A stretch of DNA of 64,000 nt from assembly GCF_018275325.1 (NCBI RefSeq), contig NZ_JAGVQR010000004.1, positions 992,001 to 1,056,000 on the forward strand, read 5' to 3'. The translations under genes were made by a program, and so were the position numbers. Shown here piece by piece: positions 19,285-28,215 of this stretch (positions are counted from its first letter, which is position 1; each line of letters opens with the position of its first letter). Under the pieces are notes generated by a model. The model was not told where the DNA came from and searched no databases. It saw only the letters and a program-made list of their open reading frames with translations. This DNA comes from Nocardioides palaemonis (lineage in GTDB: Bacteria > Actinomycetota > Actinomycetes > Propionibacteriales > Nocardioidaceae).

Positions 19285-19466
19285 CCGCTCATTCAACCCT
19301 GCCGCACGCCGGTCCAGACACACGGGACGAAATCGGTCCGGGGGGTCGCGGTCGGGCCGGTCCGCGACGTACCGTGGGGGAAACGCACGTCAACGTCCCA
19401 CCCACGGCCCATCCACACGGGCCACTGCCGATCCTCCTCACCCACCCGTCCCCACCGGGTGGTTCC

Positions 19467-19496
19467 GCAGGACGGGCCCGCCCCGGCTCGTCCTGC
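19467..19496 (-). terminator. Hairpin downstream of the universal stress protein gene
   Basis: GCAGGACG pairs with CGTCCTGC around a GC-rich loop, starting 34 bases past the stop codon. A second short pair (CACCCG/CGGGTG) lies beyond it. There is no U-tract. Confidence 0.5.
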
Positions 19497-19529
19497 GAGG
19501 AGGACGCAGGGGCTGGTGGGTCGTCAGGG

Positions 19530-19994
19530 TCACGTGGTCGCGGTCGGCACCACCAGGACCGGCACCGCACAGTGCCGCACCACCTGGCTGACCGTCGAGC
19601 CGATGCTCAGGCCGGGGAAGCCGCCCGCCCCTCGCGCGCCGATGACGAGCATCTCGGCGTCGCGCGCGCAGGCGAGCAGCCGCTCGGCGGCCTGCTGGCC
19701 CTTGATCGCGTGCAGCTGGACCTCGACGTCGGGTCCGAGGTCGAGCGCGCCCACCTGGGCGGTCAGCGCCTCGACGACGGCCTGCTCGAACTCGGCGAGC
19801 GAGGGGACGTAGGTCGTCGTACGCGACGCGGGCCGGGGCGCGGTCGCGATCGACCACACCCGCACGACGTGCAGGGGCAACCCGAGGCGTCGGGCCAGGC
19901 CGGCGGCGCGGAGCACCACGGTGTCGCAGCGTCGGGACCCGTCGTGTCCGACCACGACCCCGTCGGGGGTGATGGGCTCCGTGCCGCCGGCCAT
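19530..19994 (-). CDS. Universal stress protein (UspA family)
   Basis: Single-domain UspA protein of 154 residues. It starts with a beta strand ending in VVVGHDGS and closes with the ATP-binding signature GARGAGGFPGLSIGST followed by SQVVRHCAVPVLVVP, the G-2X-G-9X-G(S/T) pattern of nucleotide-binding members. It is monocistronic. The role is general stress or dormancy response by family; nothing adjacent narrows it. Confidence 0.92.
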   Translation of the reverse strand: MAGGTEPITPDGVVVGHDGSRRCDTVVLRAAGLARRLGLPLHVVRVWSIATAPRPASRTTTYVPSLAEFEQAVVEALTAQVGALDLGPDVEVQLHAIKGQQAAERLLACARDAEMLVIGARGAGGFPGLSIGSTVSQVVRHCAVPVLVVPTATT

Positions 19995-20071
19995 GACCTG
20001 AGCCTACGAAGACCGCCGCCGCCCGCGACCGGGCCGAAGGTGCCCTCCTGCGTGGGCCGAAGGTCCCCAGG

Positions 20072-22015
20072 TCACCAGATCCGCACCCGGTCCTGCGGCT
20101 CGAGCCACAGCCCGTCGCCCGGCGCGGTCGCGAACACCTCGTGGAACTCGTCGAGGTTGCGCACGATGTTGGCGCGGAACTCCGCCGGGCTGTGCGGGTC
20201 GATGGTGAGGTACTGCAGCTCCTGCTCCTTGCGGCGCTTGGTGCGCCACACGTGCGCCCAGTTGAGGAAGAGCGTGCGGCGGTCCTCCTCGCTCGCCTCG
20301 CCGCCGCGGGCGATCACGAACGCCTTGTGCGCGATGGTCAGGCCGCCGAGGTCGCCGATGTTCTCGCCGACGGTGAGGCTGCCGTTGACGTGCTCGCCGG
20401 GCAGCGTGCGCGGCTCGAAGGCGTCGTACTGCGCGACCAGCGCCTGCGACTTCTCCTCGAAGGCGGTCTTGTCGTCGGCGGTCCACCAGTCGTGCAGGTT
20501 GCCGTCGCCGTCGTACTGCGCGCCCTGGTCGTCGAAGCCGTGACCGATCTCGTGGCCGATCACCGCGCCGATGCCGCCGTAGTTCTCCGCCTCGTCGGCG
20601 TCGGGGCTGAAGAAGGGCGGCTGGAGGATGGCGGCCGGGAAGCAGATCTCGTTGGTGCCGGGGTGGTAGTAGGCGTTGACGGTCTGCGGCAGCATCAGCC
20701 ACTCGTCGCGGTCGACCGGCTGGCCGACCTTCTCGAGCTGGCGGTCGGTCTCGAACGCCGACGCCGACGCGACGTTGCCCAACAGGTCGTCGGCCGAGAC
20801 GGTCAGGCTGGAGTAGTCGCGGAACTCGGTGGGGTAGCCGATCTTCGGGTAGAAGCGGTCGAGCTTGTCGTACGCCTTCTGCTTGGTCTCCTCGCCCATC
20901 CAGTCGAGCGCCTCGATCGAGCGGCGGTAGGCCGTGACGAGGTTGGCGACGAGCTCGTCCATCATCTGCTTCGAGCTCGGCGGGAAGTGTCGCGAGACGT
21001 AGACCTTGCCGACCGCCTCGCCGATCGCGCCCTCCACGAAGTCGACCCCGCGCTTCCACCGCGCGCGCAGCTCGGGGGTGCCGTTGAGGGTGCGGCCGTA
21101 GAAGTCGAAGTTGGCCTCGACGAACGGCTCGGGGAGGTAGGGCGCGGAGCTGCGGACCACGCGGACCTGCAGCACGTCGTGCCAGGTCTCGAGCGGGGTC
21201 TCCTCGAGCACCGCCGACAGGTGCGCGAAGAAGTCGGGCTGCATGACGATGGTGCGCCGCAGCGTCTCCTCGGAGCCACCGAGCGCGGTCGCGAACGTCA
21301 CCCAGTCGAACGCGGGGCACAGCTCGCGCAGCTCCTCGAGCGTCTTGTGGTTGGTGGTCTTCTGCACGTCGCGGGTCGCCGCGGCCTCCCAGTGGCCCTC
21401 GGCCAGCCGGGTCTCGTAGGCGAGCACCCGCGCGGCCGCGGCGGCCGGCTCGGGGTGCTCGCTGAGCTCGAGCAGGGTGGTGAGGTAGCGCTCGTACGTC
21501 GAGCGGATCTCGGCGAACTTGTCCTCGCGGTAGTAGGACTCGTCGGGCAGGCCGAGGCCGCCCTGCGCGAGGTAGACGATGTTGCGGGAGGCGTCACCGC
21601 GGTCGGGGGTGATGTAGGACCCGAACAGGCCGGGACCGCCGATCCGCTCGAACATCCCGACGAACGCCGCGAGGCCGGTGAGGTCGGAGACCCCCCGCGC
21701 CTGGTCGAGCAGGCCGCGGACCGGGTCGAGTCCCTTGGCCTCGATGGCCTCGGTGTCCATGAAGGAGGCGAAGAGGTCGCCGATCTTGCGCTCGTCCTCG
21801 TCGAGCTGGTCGGCCGGACGGTCGGCGAGCTCGGTGATGATGTCGCGGACGTGCTGCTCGGCGGCGTCGGCGAGCGCGATGAACGCACCCCAGCTCGACT
21901 TGTCGGACGGGATCTCCGTCTCGTCGAGCCACCGGCCGTTGACGTGGCCGAAGAGGTCGTCCTGGGGGCGGATGTCGGGGTTCATGCCGTCGCGGGCAGC
22001 GTCGAGGATCGTCAC
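20072..22015 (-). CDS. M13-family zinc metalloendopeptidase (neprilysin-like, PepO)
   Basis: Endopeptidase of 647 residues that cleaves oligopeptides. The zinc site HEIGH lies in GAVIGHEIGHGFDDQGAQYDG. The third ligand Glu is in ENIGDLGGL about 55 residues later, and the substrate-binding NAYYHPGTNEICFPAAILQ motif is present. The family-typical N-terminus (RPQDDLFGHVNGRWL) follows the start closely. No signal peptide is visible, so it is probably cytoplasmic, as usual for actinobacterial members. The GTG at 22015 is preferred; an ATG at 21985 is the alternative. Confidence 0.93.
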   Translation of the reverse strand: MTILDAARDGMNPDIRPQDDLFGHVNGRWLDETEIPSDKSSWGAFIALADAAEQHVRDIITELADRPADQLDEDERKIGDLFASFMDTEAIEAKGLDPVRGLLDQARGVSDLTGLAAFVGMFERIGGPGLFGSYITPDRGDASRNIVYLAQGGLGLPDESYYREDKFAEIRSTYERYLTTLLELSEHPEPAAAAARVLAYETRLAEGHWEAAATRDVQKTTNHKTLEELRELCPAFDWVTFATALGGSEETLRRTIVMQPDFFAHLSAVLEETPLETWHDVLQVRVVRSSAPYLPEPFVEANFDFYGRTLNGTPELRARWKRGVDFVEGAIGEAVGKVYVSRHFPPSSKQMMDELVANLVTAYRRSIEALDWMGEETKQKAYDKLDRFYPKIGYPTEFRDYSSLTVSADDLLGNVASASAFETDRQLEKVGQPVDRDEWLMLPQTVNAYYHPGTNEICFPAAILQPPFFSPDADEAENYGGIGAVIGHEIGHGFDDQGAQYDGDGNLHDWWTADDKTAFEEKSQALVAQYDAFEPRTLPGEHVNGSLTVGENIGDLGGLTIAHKAFVIARGGEASEEDRRTLFLNWAHVWRTKRRKEQELQYLTIDPHSPAEFRANIVRNLDEFHEVFATAPGDGLWLEPQDRVRIW

Positions 22016-22142
22016 CCGCCCGACCCTAGCCCCGCACACCACCCCGGCGGCGCCACCGACCGGTCCAGACCACGTGGTGGCACGACTGCCGGAGGGCCGC
22101 GGGCGGGGGCACGCTGGGCGGACCAGACCTCCGGGAGGAACC

Positions 22143-23618
22143 ATGCTCGTACGTCATCGGGCGCTCGCCCTGCTCGCCGTCGGTGGCCTCGTGGCCGCCG
22201 CGCTCGCCCCCACGTCGGCGACGGCCGGCGCCGGCGACCACGATCGCGCCGCACCCGCCCAGGCACGCGCCGACAGCCGCTGGACGCGCGTGTCGGCCGC
22301 GCCGGTGGACAGCCTCTCCGAGATCGCCGTCCAGCGCACGGGCGACGGGACCCTCCACGCCGTCTACACCCTCGACCAGGGTGCGAGCGCGTCCTACGAG
22401 CACGCCGGCATCGACGGTCGGGGTCGCCTCGTGTCACGCGGCGACGTGCTCGGGACCTGGGGAGGGCTCGTCTTCAACCCCAAGCTGGTGCCGACGGCCA
22501 GCGGAGGGCTGCGGCTGGTGTTCAGCGGCCTGCAGGACACCAACAGCGCCAACTTCTACTCCCAGGGCTACGCCTACGAGGCGCTCAGCGACACCGCCAG
22601 CGCCGTCTGGGCCCTCCAGCCCCGGGCCCTGACCCGGACGTCCAGCGCGTACGGCGGCTACGGCACCGGCGCCACCCAGCTCTCCGACGGCACCCCGGTG
22701 ACCGCGTCGACGCTGAACAGCACGATGTCGGTGCGGGTCGGCGCAATCGAGACCACCACTCCCGCGACGGTGATCGCGGCGAGCCCCGACGCGGACTACA
22801 CCAGCTCGTCGTGCTGCCGCTACGACACGCAGCTGGTCAACGTCGGCGACACGGTGTGGGCGGCCTGGTTCGCCAACGGCTCGACGGAGGACACCGTCGG
22901 CACCTTCGTCCAGCAGGTGTGGCCGACCCCCGGACCCGTGCTGAAGGCGCCGCAGTCGAGCCAGGGCCTCTCCGCAGGCGCCGCCGACCAGACCGTCGCG
23001 ATGGTGGCGCGGCCGGGGGGCGGCGCGGTGGTGGCCTACAAGGTCGGCTACCCGACCTCCGACCGGATCGCGCTGTGGAACGTCGGCGGCGGCCGCCCGA
23101 CCCTCCTCAAGGCGCCGGGCGTCGACCAGGTGGCCCTCTCGGCGGCTCCCTCGGGACGCATGTGGCTGGCCTGGTTCGACGACGACGACGAGGTCCACGC
23201 CGCCCGCACCGGCGAGACCGGCCTGCGCGTCGGCGGGGTGCGCTCGCTCGGCTCGCCCAGCCGCGGCCAGTCGGTGTGGAAGATCGCGGTCGAGGGCTCG
23301 CTCGCGCAGGCGACCGTCCTGGTCAACGAGGACGGCGCCGACGCCGTCTGGGCGCGCGTCGTCGACCCGGGCCTGGCCGTGGCGGCGAGCCCAGGCAAGG
23401 TGCGCGTCGACCGCCGCGTGTCGCTGAAGGTGAAGGTCACCGACGCCGGGGTGGGCGTCCGGGGCGCCAAGGTCCGGGCCGGCGGCGCGTCGTGCCGGAC
23501 GAACGGACGCGGCACCTGCCGGATCAGGCTGACCCCGCGCCGTACCGGGAGCGTGAAGGTGACGGCCACGCGTAGCGGTTACGGAGCGGGCGCCACGACG
23601 GTGAAGGTGAGGCGCTGA
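22143..23618 (+). CDS. Secreted protein with beta-propeller-like body and C-terminal Ig-like domain
   Basis: Exported protein of 491 residues; no family recognised. A signal peptide of about 28 residues ends APTSATAGA. The body has recurring segments of the form GDGTLHAVYTLD / GGAVVAYKVGYP / GRMWLAWFDDDDEVHAA, spaced like blades of a beta propeller. The last ~80 residues (VAASPGKVRVDRRVSLKVKVTDAG ... SVKVTATRSGYG) look like a bacterial Ig-like domain with one cysteine pair. GGGAGGAACC precedes the ATG. Adhesion or sugar binding is possible but unproved. Confidence 0.8.
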   Translation: MLVRHRALALLAVGGLVAAALAPTSATAGAGDHDRAAPAQARADSRWTRVSAAPVDSLSEIAVQRTGDGTLHAVYTLDQGASASYEHAGIDGRGRLVSRGDVLGTWGGLVFNPKLVPTASGGLRLVFSGLQDTNSANFYSQGYAYEALSDTASAVWALQPRALTRTSSAYGGYGTGATQLSDGTPVTASTLNSTMSVRVGAIETTTPATVIAASPDADYTSSSCCRYDTQLVNVGDTVWAAWFANGSTEDTVGTFVQQVWPTPGPVLKAPQSSQGLSAGAADQTVAMVARPGGGAVVAYKVGYPTSDRIALWNVGGGRPTLLKAPGVDQVALSAAPSGRMWLAWFDDDDEVHAARTGETGLRVGGVRSLGSPSRGQSVWKIAVEGSLAQATVLVNEDGADAVWARVVDPGLAVAASPGKVRVDRRVSLKVKVTDAGVGVRGAKVRAGGASCRTNGRGTCRIRLTPRRTGSVKVTATRSGYGAGATTVKVRR

Positions 23619-23634
23619 CCCACCGGGCGGGGCC

Positions 23635-24612
23635 TCAGCGCACCCGTACGACCGACTTGCCCAGGGTGCGGCGCTCGTCCATGTCGGTGAGCGCCGCGCC
23701 GAAGTCGGCGAGGTCGTAGGTCGCGCCGACCGGCGGGCGCACCACGCCCGACTCGATCATCGGGGCCAGCCGGTGCCACTGCTTCTGCATGTAGCCGGGC
23801 CGCGTCATGGCGTACGCGCCCCAGCCGACGCCGCGGACGTCGGTGTTGCCGAGCAGCAGCCGGTTGACCTTGACCTCCGGGATGCCCTGGCCCGCGGCGA
23901 AGCCGACGACGAGCACCCGGCCCTGCTCGGCCAGGCAGCGCAACGAGTCGGTGAACGCGTCGCCGCCGACCACGTCGAGCACCACGTCGACGCCCTTGCC
24001 CTGTGTCAGCTCCGTGACCTCGTCGCGGAACTCGGGTCCGACGACGACCTCGTCGGCGCCGGCGGCGCGGGCGAACGCCGCCTTCTCCTCGGTGCTGACG
24101 ACCGCGATGGTGCGCGCACCGAGGCCCTTGGCGACCTGGAGGGTGGCGGTGCCGACCCCGCCGGCCGCGCCGTGGACGAGCACGGTCTCGCGGTCGCGCA
24201 GCCCGCCGCGCTCCTCGAGCGCGAAGAGTGCGGTGAGGTAGTTCATCGGCAGCGCGGCGCCCTCGTCGTAGGACAGCGCGTCGGGCAGAGCGAAGGTGAA
24301 GACCGCCGGGTTGGCGACCTGCTCGGCCGCACCGCCGTGCAGGTTGACGCCCGCAACCCGCTGGCCGACGGTGAAGCCGCTCGACTCCGGCGAGCCGGGA
24401 TCGAGGACCACGCCGGCGAAGTCGACGCCGAGGGTGAAGGGCGGTTCCGGCTTGAACTGGTACTCCCCGCGGCTGAGCAGCAGGTCGGGGAAGGAGATCC
24501 CGACGCTGTGCACCTCGACCAGCACGTCGTGCGGGCCGGGCACCGGCTCGGCCACCTCCCGCACCTCGACGTCGGCGGGACCGGTGAGCGTGACGACCTG
24601 GGCTGCCTTCAT
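23635..24612 (-). CDS. NADPH:quinone oxidoreductase / zinc-independent medium-chain dehydrogenase
   Basis: MDR-superfamily oxidoreductase of 325 residues. The N-terminal GroES-like domain has FPDLLLSRGEYQFKPEPPFTLG and lacks the catalytic zinc cysteine. The Rossmann domain shows VHGAAGGVGTATLQVAKGLGA for NADPH binding. The family reduces quinones or enoyl substrates. It converges on the secreted protein gene. The region upstream of its start is filled by a repeat array, so its promoter must lie very close to the gene or inside the repeats. Confidence 0.9.
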   Translation of the reverse strand: MKAAQVVTLTGPADVEVREVAEPVPGPHDVLVEVHSVGISFPDLLLSRGEYQFKPEPPFTLGVDFAGVVLDPGSPESSGFTVGQRVAGVNLHGGAAEQVANPAVFTFALPDALSYDEGAALPMNYLTALFALEERGGLRDRETVLVHGAAGGVGTATLQVAKGLGARTIAVVSTEEKAAFARAAGADEVVVGPEFRDEVTELTQGKGVDVVLDVVGGDAFTDSLRCLAEQGRVLVVGFAAGQGIPEVKVNRLLLGNTDVRGVGWGAYAMTRPGYMQKQWHRLAPMIESGVVRPPVGATYDLADFGAALTDMDERRTLGKSVVRVR

Positions 24613-24640
24613 GGGGCGACCCTAGTCACCCGGCCGCGCC

Positions 24641-24850
24641 CCGCTGGTCGAGGAGGTCGCGCAGCGACCGTCACGAGACCCGGCCGACCCGCCCCGCTGG
24701 TCGAGGAGGTCGCGCAGCGACCGTCACGAGACCCGGCCGACCCGCCCCCGCTGGTCGAGGAGGTCGCGCAGCGACCGTCACGAGACCCGGCCGACCCGCC
24801 CCGCTGGTCGAGGAGGTCGCGCAGCGACCGTCACGAGACCCGGCCGACCC
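24641..24850. repeat. Four tandem ~53-base repeat units (GCTGGTCGAGGAGG... type)
   Basis: Units start at 24641, 24694, 24748 and 24801, with periods of 53, 54 and 53. Each begins CCGCTGGTCGAGGAGG, carries a GCGCAGCGACCGTCACGAGACC block and ends CGGCCGACCC. The copies are almost identical, and units abut with no variable spacers. The same element in opposite orientation follows directly at 24861. It occupies most of the 382-base gap between the oxidoreductase and M15 genes. Confidence 0.95.
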
Positions 24851-24860
24851 GGGGCTGCGA

Positions 24861-24990
24861 GGTCTCGTGACAGGACTCCGTCCTTCCTCGACCAGCGAGG
24901 CGGGCGTCGGTCCTTCCTCGACCAGCGAGGCGGGCGTCGGTCCTTCCTCGACCAGCGAGGCGGGCGTCCGTCCTTCCTCGACCGGCGGTG
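24861..24990. repeat. Inverted-orientation copy with four 30-base tandem repeats (TCCTTCCTCGACCAGCG... type)
   Basis: GGTCTCGTGACAGG (24861-24874) is the reverse complement of the CGTCACGAGACC end of the 53-base units. It is followed by 30-base units at 24881, 24911, 24941 and a degenerate one at 24971, each with CCTCGACCAGCG, the reverse complement of the opposite end. The two arrays face each other and could fold into a large hairpin. The last unit stops at the 3' end of the M15 gene. Confidence 0.93.
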
Positions 24991-24994
24991 GCCC

Positions 24995-26218
24995 TCACCC
25001 GGGCCGCTTCACCTCGGCGAGCTCGAAGTGCATCGGGTCGGTGTACTTCCAGTCGCCGCCCCAGGCGAAGCCCCAGGTCTGGAAGATCGCGACCACGTCA
25101 CGGTCGATGGCGCCGACCGTGCCGCGCTGGTTGCCCGGGACGTTGAGGTCGAGGGCGAGGCCGAAGGAGTGGTTGGACAGCGTCGTGGTGCCGGCGATGA
25201 AGCGCGGGTAGTAGCACCCGGCGTACTCGCCGGGGTGGATCTCGTCGGCCAGCCCGCGCTGCTGCACCTCCAGCAGCGCCGCGCGCAGCTGCGGGAAGAG
25301 GTCCTTGTGGCAGGTGACGCTGCCGAGGATCGGCACCACCTCGGTGCGGATGTTGGCCGCCACCCAGTCCGGGTCGGGGGCGATCCGGCCGCCGCCGAGC
25401 ACCCGGTACCGGTAGGTGCCGACCAGGCTGCCGAGCGTGCCGCCGGTCGGGACAGCGGTGAGCTTCGCGTCGGGGTCGAGGCCGAGGCGCGAGGCCACGT
25501 CGAGCATCTGCACCGAGGCGCCCCTGCCGACCAGCCGCTCGAGCGGCTTGCGGATCGAGGCCGGGGTGGTGCCGTCGGTCGAGATCAGCAGTCCGTTGTC
25601 GTCGGCCATCTCGATGTCGGGGGCCCACGCCGTGTTGACGACGAGGTCGATGGTCGGGACCTGCGGCGCGTACGCCCCCACGTGCAGGCTCGGCGCCGAG
25701 TCGTCGAGACCGAGGCGGATCATCCCGTCGTCGTCGGCCAGCCTCCGGGCGACCTTCTCATCGGTCGCGAGCTCGCCACCGGCGACCCGGTCCCAGGCCT
25801 CCTGCAGGTCCGCGACGTCGGAGCGGGTGAAGAGGCGGTAGGCCGCCGGATCGACGGCGGCGACCGTCAGCACCCGGTTCTCCAGGCTGACCTGGCCGAG
25901 CCCGATCCGCTCGGTGTGGGCGACCCCCTTCAGCCGCTTGATCTGCTTCACGGTCGCGTCGTCGAGCGGCTTGTCCCACTGCACCAGGACGTCGGCGCTC
26001 CACAGCCGGTCCTTGCGCGGCCCGGGCGGGTCGACGGCGTGCGCGGGGTCGGCCACGGGCACCGTCGGCTCGGCCGACGGCTCGGACGAGGTGCTGCTCG
26101 CGGCCGGGTCGGGGTCGGCGTCCGGGTCGGGCTCGGTGGGCCCGCTGCAGGCACCGAGCAGCAGCACGAGGGCGGCCGCAGCCGCCACCCGTGTCCCAGC
26201 CCCCCGCCGTCCGTGCAT
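24995..26218 (-). CDS. Lipoprotein of peptidase family M15 (D-Ala-D-Ala carboxypeptidase / VanY-like)
   Basis: Cell-wall peptidase of 407 residues anchored as a lipoprotein: lipobox LLLGAC with C24 as the predicted lipidated residue. A Asp/Pro/Ser-rich linker follows. Residues ~60-240 form an uncharacterised domain. The C-terminal catalytic domain has SNHSFGLALDLN (SxHxxGxAxD zinc motif) and the second motif DPMHFE. The family trims peptidoglycan peptides. It starts nine bases after the MFS stop, as the last gene of the alkB-tetR-MFS unit. A truncated 30-base repeat lies at its 3' end. Confidence 0.88.
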   Translation of the reverse strand: MHGRRGAGTRVAAAAALVLLLGACSGPTEPDPDADPDPAASSTSSEPSAEPTVPVADPAHAVDPPGPRKDRLWSADVLVQWDKPLDDATVKQIKRLKGVAHTERIGLGQVSLENRVLTVAAVDPAAYRLFTRSDVADLQEAWDRVAGGELATDEKVARRLADDDGMIRLGLDDSAPSLHVGAYAPQVPTIDLVVNTAWAPDIEMADDNGLLISTDGTTPASIRKPLERLVGRGASVQMLDVASRLGLDPDAKLTAVPTGGTLGSLVGTYRYRVLGGGRIAPDPDWVAANIRTEVVPILGSVTCHKDLFPQLRAALLEVQQRGLADEIHPGEYAGCYYPRFIAGTTTLSNHSFGLALDLNVPGNQRGTVGAIDRDVVAIFQTWGFAWGGDWKYTDPMHFELAEVKRPG

Positions 26219-26227
26219 GGGGAGAGC

Positions 26228-27625
26228 CTAGGCAGGCTCCGGGCGCAGCCGTCGCGGGATGGTGAACCAGGAGACCAGTCCGCCCAGCACCAGCAGCGCG
26301 GCGCAGATCATCAGGGCGGTGCCGTAGGAGGCGTCGAACACGCCCGGGTCGCGGTAGTCGTCGCCGGCGAGCCCGACGGCCGTCGGGAGCGCGGCGACCG
26401 CGAGCAGGGACCCGGCGCGGGCGACGGCGTTGTTGATCCCGCTGGCGATCCCGGCGACCTCGTCGGGGGCGGCGGCGAGCACGGTCGCGGTGAGCGGCGC
26501 GACCATGAGCGCCAGCCCGAGGCCGAAGACGGTGAGGCCGGGCGCGACGTCGCGCCAGTAGACGGCGTCGGGGCCGGCCCTGAGGAGCAGCAGCGTGCCG
26601 CCGGCCATCACCATCGGGCCGACGGTCATCGGGATCCGCGGGCCGATCCGCTCCCCGAGCGCTCCGCCGCGGGCCGCGAGGAACAGCATGCACAGCGTCA
26701 TCGGCAGCGTCGCGAGGCCGGCCTCGAGGGCGTTGTAGCCGGAGACGGTCTGGAGCTGGAGCACGAGGAAGAACAGGATCGCGCCGAGGGCGGCGTAGAC
26801 GACCAGCGTCATCAGGTTGGCCGCGCTGAAGGTGCGGTCGGCGAACAGCCCGAGCGGCACCATCGGCCCGTGCGTGCGGCGCTCGACCACGACGAACCCG
26901 ACCGCGGCGGCGACGCCGAGGCCCGCCGCCCACCACGTGGCGGGGCCACCGGCGTCGGTGAGCGCCCACGTGGTCCCGGCGAGGGCGAGGGACGCGAGGG
27001 CGGCGCCCGGGACGTCGAACCGGTCGAGCGCCCGGGTGTCGCGCGTCTCGGGGACCCACGTCTGCGCGAGCCACACCGTGACGACCGCGAGCGGCAGGTT
27101 GATGAGGAAGATCCAGCGCCACGAGGCGTGGTCGATGAGCAGGCCGCCGACGAGCGGGCCGAGCGCGGCGGCGATGCCGCCGAGGCCCGACCACGCGCCG
27201 ATCGCGCGGCTGCGGTCCTCGGCGCGGAAGGCGCCCTGGATCATCGCCAGGCTGCCGGGCGTCAGCAGCGCACCGCCGATGCCTTGGAGGACCCGCGCGA
27301 CGATGAGCACCTCGGCGGTCGGCGCCAGCCCGCAGGCGAGGGACGCGAGGGCGAACCAGACCGTCCCGATGACGAAGACCCGCCGCCGGCCCAGCCGGTC
27401 GCCGAGCGCGCCGCCGAGCAGGATCAGCGACGCGAGCGAGAGGAAGTAGCCGTTGGTGATCCACTGCAGCTGCACGAGCGAGGCGTCGAGGTCGTCGCCG
27501 ACCGTGCGCAGCGCGACGTTGACCACCGTGCCGTCCAGCAGCGTCAACCCGGAGCCGAGGGTGGCCGCCGCGACCACGCCGCGTCCCGTCGGCGTACCCC
27601 AGGCGACCCCGCTCTCCCCGCTCAC
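26228..27625 (-). CDS. MFS transporter, DHA2 drug exporter family
   Basis: Membrane exporter of 465 residues with 12-14 helices. It shows DGTVVNVALRTVG in TM1, the loop motif GALGDRLGRRRVFVIG and motif C region GLGGIAAALGPLVGGLLID. The gene follows tetR by 16 bases and is likely co-transcribed with the alkane hydroxylase. A role in handling hydrocarbon or membrane stress is inferred from this position only. Confidence 0.9.
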   Translation of the reverse strand: MSGESGVAWGTPTGRGVVAAATLGSGLTLLDGTVVNVALRTVGDDLDASLVQLQWITNGYFLSLASLILLGGALGDRLGRRRVFVIGTVWFALASLACGLAPTAEVLIVARVLQGIGGALLTPGSLAMIQGAFRAEDRSRAIGAWSGLGGIAAALGPLVGGLLIDHASWRWIFLINLPLAVVTVWLAQTWVPETRDTRALDRFDVPGAALASLALAGTTWALTDAGGPATWWAAGLGVAAAVGFVVVERRTHGPMVPLGLFADRTFSAANLMTLVVYAALGAILFFLVLQLQTVSGYNALEAGLATLPMTLCMLFLAARGGALGERIGPRIPMTVGPMVMAGGTLLLLRAGPDAVYWRDVAPGLTVFGLGLALMVAPLTATVLAAAPDEVAGIASGINNAVARAGSLLAVAALPTAVGLAGDDYRDPGVFDASYGTALMICAALLVLGGLVSWFTIPRRLRPEPA

Positions 27626-27641
27626 CCGAGGAGCCTAGGCC

Positions 27642-28205
27642 TCAGCGGGCCAGGACGCGCCCGGCGAGCCACGCCAGGTCGGCGCCGGTCTGCTCGGGCG
27701 AGGAGGACGGCTGCATGACGTGGCTGAGCACGACCCGCACCACCATGTCGATCGCAGGGTCGAGGTGGGCGGCGTCGATGTCGGGGGCGTACGGCGCGAC
27801 GCGGGCGCTGACGACCTCCTTGGCGGCCCCCAGCAGCGAGCCGGCGTTGGTGGTCAGCAGCGGGAGGAGCTCGGTGTCGGCGCCGTGGGTGGCGCTCACC
27901 ACCGCGTGCAGGAGGGTGTTGGCGCGGGCGTAGGTGAGCACGTCGCGCACCGCGCCCTCGATCGCCCGGGTGAGGTCGTCGGGCTCGGCGTCGAAGGCCT
28001 GCTCGACGACGCCGAGGAAGCGCGCCAGCTCCTCGAGCACCATCACCTCGGCGAGCGCCGGCTTGGAGCCGACCTCGTTGTAGACCGTCTGCCGGCTGAC
28101 CCCGGCCGCCGCGGCCAGCCGCGCCATGGTCACCGCGGCCCACCCCTCGGAGGTGGTCAGGTCCACGGCCGCCGCGACGATGCGCTGGCGGGTGGGGTCG
28201 GGCAT
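27642..28205 (-). CDS. TetR family regulator of the alkane hydroxylase operon (AlkX-like)
   Basis: Regulator of 187 residues with an N-terminal helix-turn-helix (TRQRIVAAAVDLTTSEGWAAVTMARLAAAAGVSRQTVYNEVGSK split over residues 5-48). The rest is a helical ligand domain. It starts ten bases after the alkB-rubredoxin stop codon. TetR genes directly downstream of alkB-rubredoxin fusions are known in other actinobacteria, where they repress the operon and are released by fatty acids. Two inverted repeats in the alkB promoter are candidate binding sites. Confidence 0.9.
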   Translation of the reverse strand: MPDPTRQRIVAAAVDLTTSEGWAAVTMARLAAAAGVSRQTVYNEVGSKPALAEVMVLEELARFLGVVEQAFDAEPDDLTRAIEGAVRDVLTYARANTLLHAVVSATHGADTELLPLLTTNAGSLLGAAKEVVSARVAPYAPDIDAAHLDPAIDMVVRVVLSHVMQPSSSPEQTGADLAWLAGRVLAR

Positions 28206-28215
28206 GACCGGCAGT

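Noticed and set aside
24641..24990. Possible CRISPR array
   Set aside because: Units abut directly and are identical over their whole length; there are no unique spacers and no cas genes.
24867..25211. Open reading frame encoding SSTSEAGVG repeats
   Set aside because: It is only the translation of the 30-base tandem repeats and then runs antisense to the M15 gene; no ribosome binding site.
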